20,666 nt of DNA. Origin: Syntrophus sp034006265 (GTDB lineage: Bacteria; Desulfobacterota; Syntrophia; Syntrophales; Syntrophaceae). Location: NCBI GenBank assembly GCA_034006265.1, contig JAVETB010000046.1, positions 1-20,666 on the forward strand. The letters are read 5' to 3'. Numbering within the stretch: the first letter of the stretch is position 1; every line of letters begins with the position of its first letter. Shown here one piece after another: positions 1 to 7,340 of the stretch. Under the pieces are notes generated by a model. The model made no database searches, was not told the DNA's origin, and was given only the letters and a program-made list of their open reading frames with translations. The translations under genes were made by a program, and so were the position numbers.

Positions 1-61
1 GTAAATACGCCGCCGGCCCCCCCTTCTGGAGAGGGATGGGAAGGGGCGCAAGGGAGGAACG

Positions 62-2653
62 ATGCGTTTTGACAAATTTACCTTGAAGGTACAGGAAGGC
101 CTGCAGGAGGCCCAGACCCTGGCCGGAAACCACGGCCACCAGGGCATTGATGCGGAGCATCTGCTGCTGGCCCTTCTTGCCCAGCCGGAAGGCATTGTGG
201 GTAATATTCTGAAAAAGCTGGGAGCAGACCCGGCCCGGATCGAACAGGATCTCAAAAAGTCCCTTGAACGGCTCCCCAGGATATCGGGAACCACCCAGCC
301 TTACCTCACTCCGCGACTCAACAGGATTCTGGACAAGGCCATGGAGGAAGCCGCCCATCTCAACGATGAGTATGTCAGCGCGGAGCATGTGCTGGTCGCC
401 CTGGCCGATGAAAAAGAGGGCGACGCACCACGGATTCTGAGCTCGGCCGGGGTGACGCGGGACAACATTTTCAAGGTTCTCGTGGAAATCCGCGGAAATC
501 AAAGGATCACGGACCCCAATCCCGAGGAGAAATATCAGGCCCTGAAGCGCTATTCCAAGGACTTCAACGAGCTGGCCCGCAAGGGGGCCTTTGACCCCGT
601 CATCGGCCGGAACGACGAAATCCGGAGGATTCTGCAGGTCCTTTCCCGGAGGACCAAGAATAACCCCGTTCTGATCGGCGAGCCCGGCGTCGGCAAAACG
701 GCCATTGTCGAGGGGCTGGCGCAGAGGATCGTCAATGGCGACGTTCCGGAAACCCTGAAAAACAAGCGGGTCGTCGGGCTGGATATCGGGGCCCTCGTGG
801 CGGGGGCCAAGTATCGCGGTGAATTTGAAGACCGGCTCAAGGCCGTCCTCAAGGAAGTCACCAGCGCCCAGGGAGAAATCATCCTGTTCATCGACGAAAT
901 TCACACGGTCGTCGGCGCGGGGGCGGCGGAAGGCGCCGTCGACGCCTCCAACATGCTCAAGCCGGCCCTTGCGAGGGGCGAGCTGCGCTGTGTCGGGGCA
1001 ACAACCCTGAACGAGTACCGCAAGCACATGGAGAAGGACCCCGCCCTGGAGCGGCGCTTTCAGCCCATTCTCGTGCGGGAGCCCAGCGTGGAAGACACCA
1101 TCGCCATTCTCCGGGGGCTGAAGGAGCGCTACGAGATCCATCACGGCGTCCGGATCAAGGACTCCGCTATCGTCGCCGCCGCAACCCTTTCGAACCGGTA
1201 CATCAGCGACCGCTTTCTGCCCGACAAGGCGGTGGACCTCATTGACGAAGCGGCGTCTCGATTGAGGATCGAACTGGACAGCCTGCCCGCCGAAATCGAT
1301 GTCCTGGAACGAAAAGCCATCCAGTTGGAAATCGAACGCCAATCCCTGAAGAACGAAACGGACAGTGCGTCCCTGGAAAGGCGGGACAAGATCGACAGGG
1401 AGTTGGCCGAGCTCCGCGAGGCCATGGACGGCATGAAAATGCACTGGTCCGAAGAGAAGGAAGTCATCAAGAAGATCCAGACTCTCAAAAGCGATCTTGA
1501 GAGCCAGAAAAATGAAGAGCAGGCAGCCATGCGGGAAGGAAATCTCGCCAGGGCGGCGGAAATCCGCTATGGGAAACTGGTGGAGCTGAACCGGGCCCTG
1601 GAGGAGGAGCAGAACCGCCTCGAATCGATCCAGAAGGAAAGAAAGATGCTCAAGGAGGAGGTGGACGCCGAGGATGTGGCGGAAGTCGTCGCCAACTGGA
1701 CCGGAATCCCCGTCGCCCGGATGATGGAAAGCGACGTCCAGAAGCTCATCCACATGGAAGAGCGCCTCGGACAGAGAGTGATCGGCCAGGAGGAAGGCAT
1801 TCACGCCGTCTCCAGCGCCCTGCGCAGGGCCCGATCCGGTCTTCAGGACCCCAACCGCCCCATCGGCTCCTTCATCTTCCTCGGCCCGACAGGTGTGGGG
1901 AAGACCGAGTTGGCCCGGGCTCTGGCGGAATTCATGTTCGACAACGAGCAGGCGATGATCCGCATCGACATGTCGGAATTCATGGAAAAGCACTCCGTCG
2001 CGCGTCTGATCGGCGCTCCTCCCGGGTACGTGGGCTACGACGAGGGAGGCTATCTGACGGAAGCCGTCCGCCGGCGCCCCTATTCGGTCCTCCTTTTTGA
2101 TGAGATCGAAAAGGCCCATCCGGACGTCTTCAACATCCTGCTCCAGATTCTCGATGACGGCCGCCTCACCGATGGTCACGGCCGAACGGTCGATTTCAAG
2201 AATACGATCGTCATCCTGACGTCGAACGTGGGCAGCCAGTGGATTCAGGATATCACCCTGCCGCCTGAAGAACGGCGGATGAAGACGATGGAGATCCTGC
2301 GAGCCACCTTCAAACCGGAATTTTTGAACCGGATCGATGACATCATCATCTTCCGTTCGCTGACCATGGCGGATATCGACCGGATCATTTCGATCCAGAT
2401 CGGCCTTCTCCAGAAGCGCCTGGAAGATCGGAAGCTCTTCCTGGAATTGACAGAAAGGGCCAAAAAATATATATCCGAACAGGGATACAGTCCGGTCTAC
2501 GGCGCCCGGCCGCTGAAGCGGGCCATTCAGAAGCTGCTTCTCGACAATCTTTCGCTGAAGCTCCTGGAGGGCGCCTTTGTCGAAGGCGACTCCATCTTGG
2601 CGGACATCGACGATCGGGGCGGCATTGTGTTCTCAAGGAAAGCGGACCATTAG
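62..2653 (+). CDS. clpB: ATP-dependent chaperone / disaggregase ClpB
   Basis: ClpB is a hexameric cytosolic Hsp100 that threads aggregated proteins through its pore and works with DnaK. The 863-residue product has the full family layout: an N-terminal Clp repeat domain (about 1-145), a first AAA+ module with Walker A GEPGVGKT at 206-213 and Walker B ILFIDEIHT, a charged coiled-coil middle domain (about 405-530) that separates ClpB from ClpA and ClpC, and a second AAA+ module with Walker A GPTGVGKT at 608-615, ending in a small C-terminal domain (GYSPVYGARPLKRAIQ). Length is normal for the family. The ATG follows a GGGAGG ribosome site at 52-57. Only 61 bases lie upstream, so its promoter cannot be judged. 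htpX starts 49 bases after the stop on the same strand, so co-transcription of two stress-protein genes is likely (inference). Confidence 0.98.
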   Translation: MRFDKFTLKVQEGLQEAQTLAGNHGHQGIDAEHLLLALLAQPEGIVGNILKKLGADPARIEQDLKKSLERLPRISGTTQPYLTPRLNRILDKAMEEAAHLNDEYVSAEHVLVALADEKEGDAPRILSSAGVTRDNIFKVLVEIRGNQRITDPNPEEKYQALKRYSKDFNELARKGAFDPVIGRNDEIRRILQVLSRRTKNNPVLIGEPGVGKTAIVEGLAQRIVNGDVPETLKNKRVVGLDIGALVAGAKYRGEFEDRLKAVLKEVTSAQGEIILFIDEIHTVVGAGAAEGAVDASNMLKPALARGELRCVGATTLNEYRKHMEKDPALERRFQPILVREPSVEDTIAILRGLKERYEIHHGVRIKDSAIVAAATLSNRYISDRFLPDKAVDLIDEAASRLRIELDSLPAEIDVLERKAIQLEIERQSLKNETDSASLERRDKIDRELAELREAMDGMKMHWSEEKEVIKKIQTLKSDLESQKNEEQAAMREGNLARAAEIRYGKLVELNRALEEEQNRLESIQKERKMLKEEVDAEDVAEVVANWTGIPVARMMESDVQKLIHMEERLGQRVIGQEEGIHAVSSALRRARSGLQDPNRPIGSFIFLGPTGVGKTELARALAEFMFDNEQAMIRIDMSEFMEKHSVARLIGAPPGYVGYDEGGYLTEAVRRRPYSVLLFDEIEKAHPDVFNILLQILDDGRLTDGHGRTVDFKNTIVILTSNVGSQWIQDITLPPEERRMKTMEILRATFKPEFLNRIDDIIIFRSLTMADIDRIISIQIGLLQKRLEDRKLFLELTERAKKYISEQGYSPVYGARPLKRAIQKLLLDNLSLKLLEGAFVEGDSILADIDDRGGIVFSRKADH

Positions 2654-2702
2654 CCTTGCCCTCTCTTTCCATACTTAAGACGACAAAAAAAGGAGTCAAA
2701 AA

Positions 2703-3557
2703 ATGAATACCATAAAAACGGCCCTTCTTCTGGGCGCTCTGACGGGGCTGCTCATGTTCATCGGGGGGTTGATCGGCGGGAAGAACGGGATGACGATCGC
2801 CTTTGTCCTGGCCATGATCATGAACTTCGGGAGCTACTGGTTTTCAGACAAGCTGGTGCTCAAAATGTACCGCGCACAGGAAGTCTCGGAAAATCAGGCG
2901 CCGGAGCTCTATCGGATGGTGCGCGACCTGGCCATGAGGGGAAATCTTCCCATGCCCAGGGTCTACATCATCCCCGGTGAAACGCCCAATGCCTTTGCCA
3001 CGGGCAGAAACGAGCAGCACGCCGTGGTGGCGGTCACGGAAGGCCTGCTGAAAATCCTGAACCGCGATGAGTTGGAGGGGGTCCTCTCCCACGAACTGAC
3101 CCACATCAAGAACAAGGACATGCTCATCGGCTCCATCGCGGCCACTCTGGCAGGCGCCATTGTGATGCTGGCCAATATGGCCCAGTGGGCGGCCATGTTC
3201 GGCGGCCTGGGCAACCGGGACAGCGAGGAGGGCGGAGGGGGAGGCATCGTGGGATTGATCGCCACAGCCATTCTCGCACCCATTGCCGCTTCGATCATTC
3301 AAATGGCCATCTCCAGGTCCCGTGAATACATGGCTGATGAAGGCGGGGCGAAAATTTCCGGGAAGCCCTACGGTCTGGCCGGTGCGCTGGAAAAGCTGTC
3401 CCGGGCTTCACAGATCGTCCCCATGAACGCCAATCCCTCAACGGCCCATATGTTTATCGTCAACCCCCTGACCGGGCGGTCCCTCATGAACCTCTTCAGT
3501 ACCCACCCCCCCATTGAGGAGAGAATCGCCCGGCTCAGAAGCATGAGGCCCGCGTGA
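2703..3557 (+). CDS. htpX: Membrane zinc metalloprotease HtpX
   Basis: HtpX is an inner-membrane M48 zinc endopeptidase that clears misfolded membrane proteins, complementing FtsH in the species studied. The 284-residue product shows two N-terminal membrane segments (about 5-22 and 30-47), the zinc motif HELTH inside SHELTHIKNKD, a long hydrophobic hairpin (about 140-200) broken by a glycine-rich EEGGGGGIVG stretch, and the third zinc ligand Glu in SREYMADE. Length fits the family. An AGGAG site at 2691-2695 lies 7 bases before the ATG. It follows clpB closely, which suits a shared heat or envelope-stress role. No terminator is visible between clpB and htpX. Confidence 0.97.
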   Translation: MNTIKTALLLGALTGLLMFIGGLIGGKNGMTIAFVLAMIMNFGSYWFSDKLVLKMYRAQEVSENQAPELYRMVRDLAMRGNLPMPRVYIIPGETPNAFATGRNEQHAVVAVTEGLLKILNRDELEGVLSHELTHIKNKDMLIGSIAATLAGAIVMLANMAQWAAMFGGLGNRDSEEGGGGGIVGLIATAILAPIAASIIQMAISRSREYMADEGGAKISGKPYGLAGALEKLSRASQIVPMNANPSTAHMFIVNPLTGRSLMNLFSTHPPIEERIARLRSMRPA

Positions 3558-3645
3558 TCACATCGCGGCATCCGGTTCTGTCGGGCAGGGCCCCTCTCGA
3601 AATGAAGGGTGCTATGCTTGAAAAGCTCTTGCGCAGGAGGAGTTT

Positions 3646-4065
3646 ATGGAAGAAGAAAAGCAGGAAAAATCATTTGTTGTAAAGGATAAGCGGATGTTCA
3701 ACGAATCCGGCGAGCAGCGGACACAGGAAGATCCGAAGCCGGAATCCCCCCCAAAGGCTTCAGGGGGTCCCGAAGCCGGGCCGTCCGGCCGTCAGCCTGA
3801 GGAAGAGGATTATCAGCCCCTGCCCGAGATCACGTTTCTGAATTTTATCCTCTCCCTGAGCACTACGGTCCTGTTTCATTTCGGTGATTTTCCCGATCCC
3901 GTCACGCGGGAAATCCAGAAAAATCTCCCTGCCGCCAAACAGACCATCGACATCCTGTCCCTGCTCAAGGACAAGACGAAAGGCAATCTCGACGATCATG
4001 AAAAATCCCTGCTGGACGAGATTCTCTTCGAACTGAAGATGCGATACGTCAAAGAAACTTCCTGA
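3646..4065 (+). CDS. DUF1844 family protein
   Basis: A 139-residue protein of unknown function. The first 60 or so residues are charged and Pro/Glu-rich (EDPKPESPPKASGGPEAG) and probably disordered. The C-terminal 80 residues carry the DUF1844 pattern: LPEITFLNFILSLSTTVLFHFG, then a helical segment with AAKQTIDILSLLKDKTKGNL and a C-terminal acidic/leucine helix. The family is commonly found in delta- and other proteobacteria; no reaction is known to me. A strong AGGAGGAG site (3635-3642) precedes the ATG. The stop lies 2 bases before the ispE start, so the two are probably translationally coupled. The hydrophobic LNFILSLSTTVLFHF stretch might touch the membrane but is short for a full span. 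Confidence 0.85.
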   Translation: MEEEKQEKSFVVKDKRMFNESGEQRTQEDPKPESPPKASGGPEAGPSGRQPEEEDYQPLPEITFLNFILSLSTTVLFHFGDFPDPVTREIQKNLPAAKQTIDILSLLKDKTKGNLDDHEKSLLDEILFELKMRYVKETS

Positions 4066-4067
4066 TC

Positions 4068-4907
4068 ATGATGAGAAGATTATCGCCGGCGAAGGTGAAT
4101 CTCCACCTCCGGGTATTGGGAAAAAGACCGGACGGATATCACGATCTGGCCACGTTGATGCAGAAAATCAGCCTCTACGACGAGCTGGAATTTTTTCCTT
4201 CGGACCGGGGCATTTCCCTGCGATGCCCCGGTGTCCCTCTGCCCGAAAATGAAGACAATATCGTTTTTCGGGCCGCAAAAACAATTTTCTCCCGTGCCGG
4301 CTTCCGGCCGGGAGTCACCATCACCCTCCACAAGAACATCCCCCTGGCCGCGGGCCTCGGGGGCGGCAGCTCCAACGCCGCCATCACCCTCCTGGCCTTG
4401 AACGAACTGTTCCAGTTCAACTTCAGCAACGAAGAATTGAGGGAACTCGGGGCAACCCTCGGCGCCGATGTCCCTTTCTTCCTCTTCCCCGGACCGGCCT
4501 GGGCCTTCGGCATCGGCGACCGCCTGGAGGCGGCGCGCGACGTTCCCTCCTTCTGGTTTGTCCTGGTCAATCCCGGCTTCGAAGTCTCGACAAAGGTGAT
4601 TTATCAAAACCTGAATTTAGGATTGACAAACGAAACAATACATTATAGCATTCCGCGGTTTTTGACCAGAGAAGACATGGCTGCAGGGCTTCACAACGAT
4701 CTTGAACGCGTGACCTTGAAGATGCATCCGTCCCTGCGGGAGATCAAGGAGCTGCTTCTTTTGAACGGTGCGTCGGGCTCTCTCATGTCCGGCAGCGGGC
4801 CGACGGTTTTTGGCCTGTTTGATTCTGAAGATAAGGCTGCGAAAGCAAAATCCGTGCTGAAAAAGTCTAACTCATGGTCTGTTTTTCTCTGCCGCTCGGT
4901 CGATTGA
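4068..4907 (+). CDS. ispE: 4-(cytidine 5'-diphospho)-2-C-methyl-D-erythritol kinase IspE
   Basis: IspE phosphorylates CDP-methylerythritol with ATP in the non-mevalonate (MEP) isoprenoid pathway, in the cytosol. The 279-residue product opens with the family signature SPAKVNLHLRVLGKRPDGYH, has the GHMP-kinase glycine loop PLAAGLGGGSSNAA (about 91-104) and the C-terminal SLMSGSGPTVFGLF motif. Length is normal. The start ATGATG (4068 or 4071) lies 2 bases after the preceding stop with little Shine-Dalgarno sequence of its own, so translation probably depends on reinitiation from the DUF1844 gene. An AT-rich island at about 4605-4655 inside the gene differs from the GC-rich surroundings and holds a good promoter-like match (separate entry). 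Confidence 0.97.
   Translation: MMRRLSPAKVNLHLRVLGKRPDGYHDLATLMQKISLYDELEFFPSDRGISLRCPGVPLPENEDNIVFRAAKTIFSRAGFRPGVTITLHKNIPLAAGLGGGSSNAAITLLALNELFQFNFSNEELRELGATLGADVPFFLFPGPAWAFGIGDRLEAARDVPSFWFVLVNPGFEVSTKVIYQNLNLGLTNETIHYSIPRFLTREDMAAGLHNDLERVTLKMHPSLREIKELLLLNGASGSLMSGSGPTVFGLFDSEDKAAKAKSVLKKSNSWSVFLCRSVD
4623..4651 (+). promoter_or_regulatory. Possible sigma-70 promoter inside ispE
   Basis: TTGACA (4623-4628) and TAGCAT (4646-4651) are separated by exactly 17 bases, in the only clearly AT-rich patch of ispE. The -35 is a perfect consensus and the -10 matches 4 of 6. It would read into tRNA-Gln (about 365 bases downstream) and prs, giving those essential genes a supply independent of the upstream genes. 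It lies within coding sequence, so chance is not excluded. Confidence 0.4.
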
Positions 4908-5021
4908 AGGTTTTTCATCAAGACGATTCGTAAGCGGGGCTTTTCCCGAATCCGGATCAGAGACGATCCAAAGGGAGCAAGACGAAAGGCGGCGGACAAC
5001 GTGGGCTTAACGAACATCAGT

Positions 5022-5096
5022 TGGGGCGTCGTCAAGCGGTAAGACACAAGATTTTGGTTCTTGCATACGGAGGTTCGAATCCTCCCGCCCCAGCCA
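5022..5096 (+). tRNA. tRNA-Gln (anticodon TTG)
   Basis: A complete cloverleaf can be folded by eye. The acceptor stem TGGGGCG (5022-5028) pairs with CGCCCCA (5086-5092) over 7 bp. The anticodon stem CAAGA/TCTTG (5047-5051 with 5059-5063) holds the loop TTTTGGT, giving anticodon TTG at 5054-5056. The T arm is GGAGG-TTCGAAT-CCTCC. G93 is the discriminator and CCA is encoded (5094-5096). The U1-A72 pair is typical of tRNA-Gln. It sits 114 bases after ispE and 33 bases before prs on the same strand, with no terminator either side, so it is probably cut out of the operon transcript. Confidence 0.97.
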
Positions 5097-5129
5097 GTTT
5101 TCAATCATTTTTACATCAGGAAGTATCCC

Positions 5130-6071
5130 ATGCTCGAAAGAATAAAGGTTTTTACAGGCAACGCAACCCCCGATCTGGCCGCCAAGATCTGCGACAGTCT
5201 GGGGATTCCCCTGGGCAAGGCCAACGTAACCACCTTCAGCGACGGAGAAACAAGGGTGGAGATCAATGAAAATGTCCGGGGTATGGACATTTTCATCATT
5301 CAGTCAACCTGCACCCCCGTCAATGTCACGTTGATGGAACTGCTGATCATGATCGACGCCCTGAAAAGGGCTTCGGCAGGCCGCATCACGGCGGTTATTC
5401 CCTATTACGGATATGCCAGGCAGGACAGGAAAGTCGCCCCCCGCGCGCCCATATCGGCTAAGCTCGTGGCGGATCTGATTACGACGGCCGGAGCGAACCG
5501 CGTGTTATCCCTCGATCTTCACGCCGGACAGATCCAGGGATTTTTCAACATCCCCGTCGACAATCTCTTTGCCTTGCCCGTTCTTCTTACCTACCTCAAG
5601 GAACATTACTCGAACAACCTGGTGATCGTTTCCCCTGACGCCGGCGGCGTCGAGCGGGTCCGGGCCTTTGCCCGCCGTTTGGACGCCAGCATCGCCATCA
5701 TCGACAAGCGCAGGGAAGGACCCAATGAAGCGCAGGTGATGAATATCGTCGGATCCGTGGAAGGGAAGAACGTGGTCATTCTCGATGACATGATCGATAC
5801 GGCCGGGACCGTCGTCCAGGCGACAAAGGCCCTTCGCCACGCAGGAGCGAATGAAATCTCGGTATGCTGCACCCATCCCGTCCTTTCCGGACCGGCGATG
5901 GACAGAATCGAAAGCGCGGAAATCCGTGAAGTCATTGTGACGGATACCATCCCCCTGCAGGAAAGGGCGAAGGCATGCGGCCGGATCAGCGTCCTCTCCG
6001 TCGCCGGTCTGCTCAGCGAGGCCGTTCGGAGAATTTATTATAACGATTCCGTAAGTTCACTTTTTATATAG
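5130..6071 (+). CDS. prs: Ribose-phosphate pyrophosphokinase (PRPP synthetase)
   Basis: Prs transfers pyrophosphate from ATP to ribose 5-phosphate to make PRPP, the precursor of purines, pyrimidines, histidine, tryptophan and NAD. The 313-residue product has the FSDGETRVEI loop, RQDRKVAPRAPISAK ATP-binding region, DLHAGQIQGFF, SPDAGGVERVRAFA and the PRPP-binding loop VVILDDMIDTAGTV. Length is normal for class I enzymes. The frame is open upstream to 5061, but that would run through the tRNA. The ATG at 5130, with AGGA at 5118-5121 and protein start MLERIKVFTGNATP, is the real one. rplY follows after 12 bases, so they share a transcript. Confidence 0.97.
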   Translation: MLERIKVFTGNATPDLAAKICDSLGIPLGKANVTTFSDGETRVEINENVRGMDIFIIQSTCTPVNVTLMELLIMIDALKRASAGRITAVIPYYGYARQDRKVAPRAPISAKLVADLITTAGANRVLSLDLHAGQIQGFFNIPVDNLFALPVLLTYLKEHYSNNLVIVSPDAGGVERVRAFARRLDASIAIIDKRREGPNEAQVMNIVGSVEGKNVVILDDMIDTAGTVVQATKALRHAGANEISVCCTHPVLSGPAMDRIESAEIREVIVTDTIPLQERAKACGRISVLSVAGLLSEAVRRIYYNDSVSSLFI

Positions 6072-6083
6072 TAGGAGGAGTAG

Positions 6084-6692
6084 ATGGAAGCGCTTGAGTT
6101 GAAGGCCACCGTACGCGCGCAGTCCGGTACAGGATCTGCGAAGCGGTTACGGCGAAAAGGATTGATCCCTGCAGTTTTATACGGTCCCGGAGCAGAGACC
6201 CTGTCGTTGACGGTAAACGCTTCCGATCTCAGGACGGTAAGAAAAGGTCATGAAGACAACCTGTTCATCAAACTTCTTATCGACGATGCAGGGAAACAGG
6301 CGGAAAGAACCTCTCTGATCAAGGAGATTCAGATTGAACCTCTGACGAACAATGTTTTTCATGCGGATTTTTACGCAATCCGCATGGATCACAAGATCAC
6401 GGTCGATGTTCCTCTCCATTGTGTCGGTCAGCCCGCGGGAATTGAAAACGGCGGGGAGTTGCAGCACCTTCGCAGAGAGGTCAGGCTCTCCTGCCTGCCT
6501 TCGGCCCTGCCGGAATTTATTTCTCTGGACATTGCCGGCCTCGATGTGGGCGATTCCATCCTTGTGAAGGATCTCTGTCTGCCGGAAGGCATTCTGTGTA
6601 TCGACGCGGAGGACATCGCGCTGGTCACCATAACGACGCTCCATGCCGCCAAGCAGGAAGCGCCGGAACAGACGGAAGAGGCTCCCCAGTAA
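6084..6692 (+). CDS. rplY: 50S ribosomal protein L25 / general stress protein Ctc
   Basis: This protein binds 5S rRNA in the large ribosomal subunit. The 202-residue product is the long, two-domain (TL5/Ctc) form: an N-terminal L25 beta-barrel (KATVRAQSGTGSAKRLRRKGLIPAVLYGPG, about 5-95) followed by a C-terminal TL5-type domain (about 98-190), ending in an acidic Glu-rich tail. Strong AGGAGG (6073-6078) precedes the ATG. It lies between prs and pth, a grouping I recall from other deltaproteobacteria. A small hairpin (CCTGC/GCAGG) sits in the 57-base gap before pth but lacks a T run, so it is not called as a terminator. Confidence 0.96.
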   Translation: MEALELKATVRAQSGTGSAKRLRRKGLIPAVLYGPGAETLSLTVNASDLRTVRKGHEDNLFIKLLIDDAGKQAERTSLIKEIQIEPLTNNVFHADFYAIRMDHKITVDVPLHCVGQPAGIENGGELQHLRREVRLSCLPSALPEFISLDIAGLDVGDSILVKDLCLPEGILCIDAEDIALVTITTLHAAKQEAPEQTEEAPQ

Positions 6693-6749
6693 GGCTGCCT
6701 GCCCGAAGCAGGAGGCCCTTCTCGACAACTGCGTCGCTGTGAGGTGGTT

Positions 6750-7340
6750 TTGAAGCTGATTGTGGGACTTGGAAACCCGGGCGACCAATACCGATTTACC
6801 CGGCACAATTTCGGATTTCTCGTGCTGGATCAGCTGGCGGAAGATCAGGAAATCAGAATTTCGCAATTCGGGTTTGATGCCTTATGGGGAAAGGGAATTA
6901 TTGCAGGACAAAGAGTTTTGCTTGCCAAACCCCAGACGTTCATGAATCTGAGTGGGAAATCCGTCAGGAAACTGGCGGATTTTTTTAAGATTGTCGTTGA
7001 AGATGTTCTTGTCGTACATGATGATTTGGATCTGCCTTTCGGTACCATCCGACTCAAGGCAGGGGGAGGTCAGGGAGGTCACAAAGGGTTAATATCCATT
7101 CATGACTCCCTGGGTGGACCGGAATTCCAACGGGTCAGACTGGGAATTGGAAAGCCGGACCGGAGATCGGCGGTTGAACGCTATGTTCTTCAGCCGTTTA
7201 CCGAGATCGAATCGCGTCATCTGCCCAAAATGATCAAAACAGCGGCCGATGCGGTCATTGAGGTGATTTCCTCAGGGATCAAGGCGGCGATGAACAGCTA
7301 CAACGGTTTGGTTATCAACGACTTAATACAGGAGGTTTAA
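6750..7340 (+). CDS. pth: Peptidyl-tRNA hydrolase
   Basis: Pth releases peptides from peptidyl-tRNA dropped by stalled ribosomes, recycling tRNA. The product has the family start KLIVGLGNPGDQYRFTRHN, with the catalytic His in RHNFGF, PQTFMNLSGKSV, the catalytic-network Asp in VHDDLDLPFG, and GGGQGGHKGL. Length (196 residues) is normal. The start is taken as TTG at 6750, because GAGG at 6741-6744 is then correctly placed and the protein begins MKLIVGLGNPG as usual. The GTG at 6744 would overlap that ribosome site and has none of its own. The stop TAA overlaps the next gene's ATG (TAATG), so pth and the first mPPase gene are coupled. Confidence 0.96.
   Translation: MKLIVGLGNPGDQYRFTRHNFGFLVLDQLAEDQEIRISQFGFDALWGKGIIAGQRVLLAKPQTFMNLSGKSVRKLADFFKIVVEDVLVVHDDLDLPFGTIRLKAGGGQGGHKGLISIHDSLGGPEFQRVRLGIGKPDRRSAVERYVLQPFTEIESRHLPKMIKTAADAVIEVISSGIKAAMNSYNGLVINDLIQEV

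Noticed and set aside
5061..5129. Upstream extension of prs
   Set aside because: It would run through the tRNA-Gln gene and lacks a ribosome site; ATG 5130 gives the usual protein start.
6693..6749. CCTGC/GCAGG hairpin between rplY and pth as a terminator
   Set aside because: Only a 5-bp stem and no T run; pth is probably co-transcribed.
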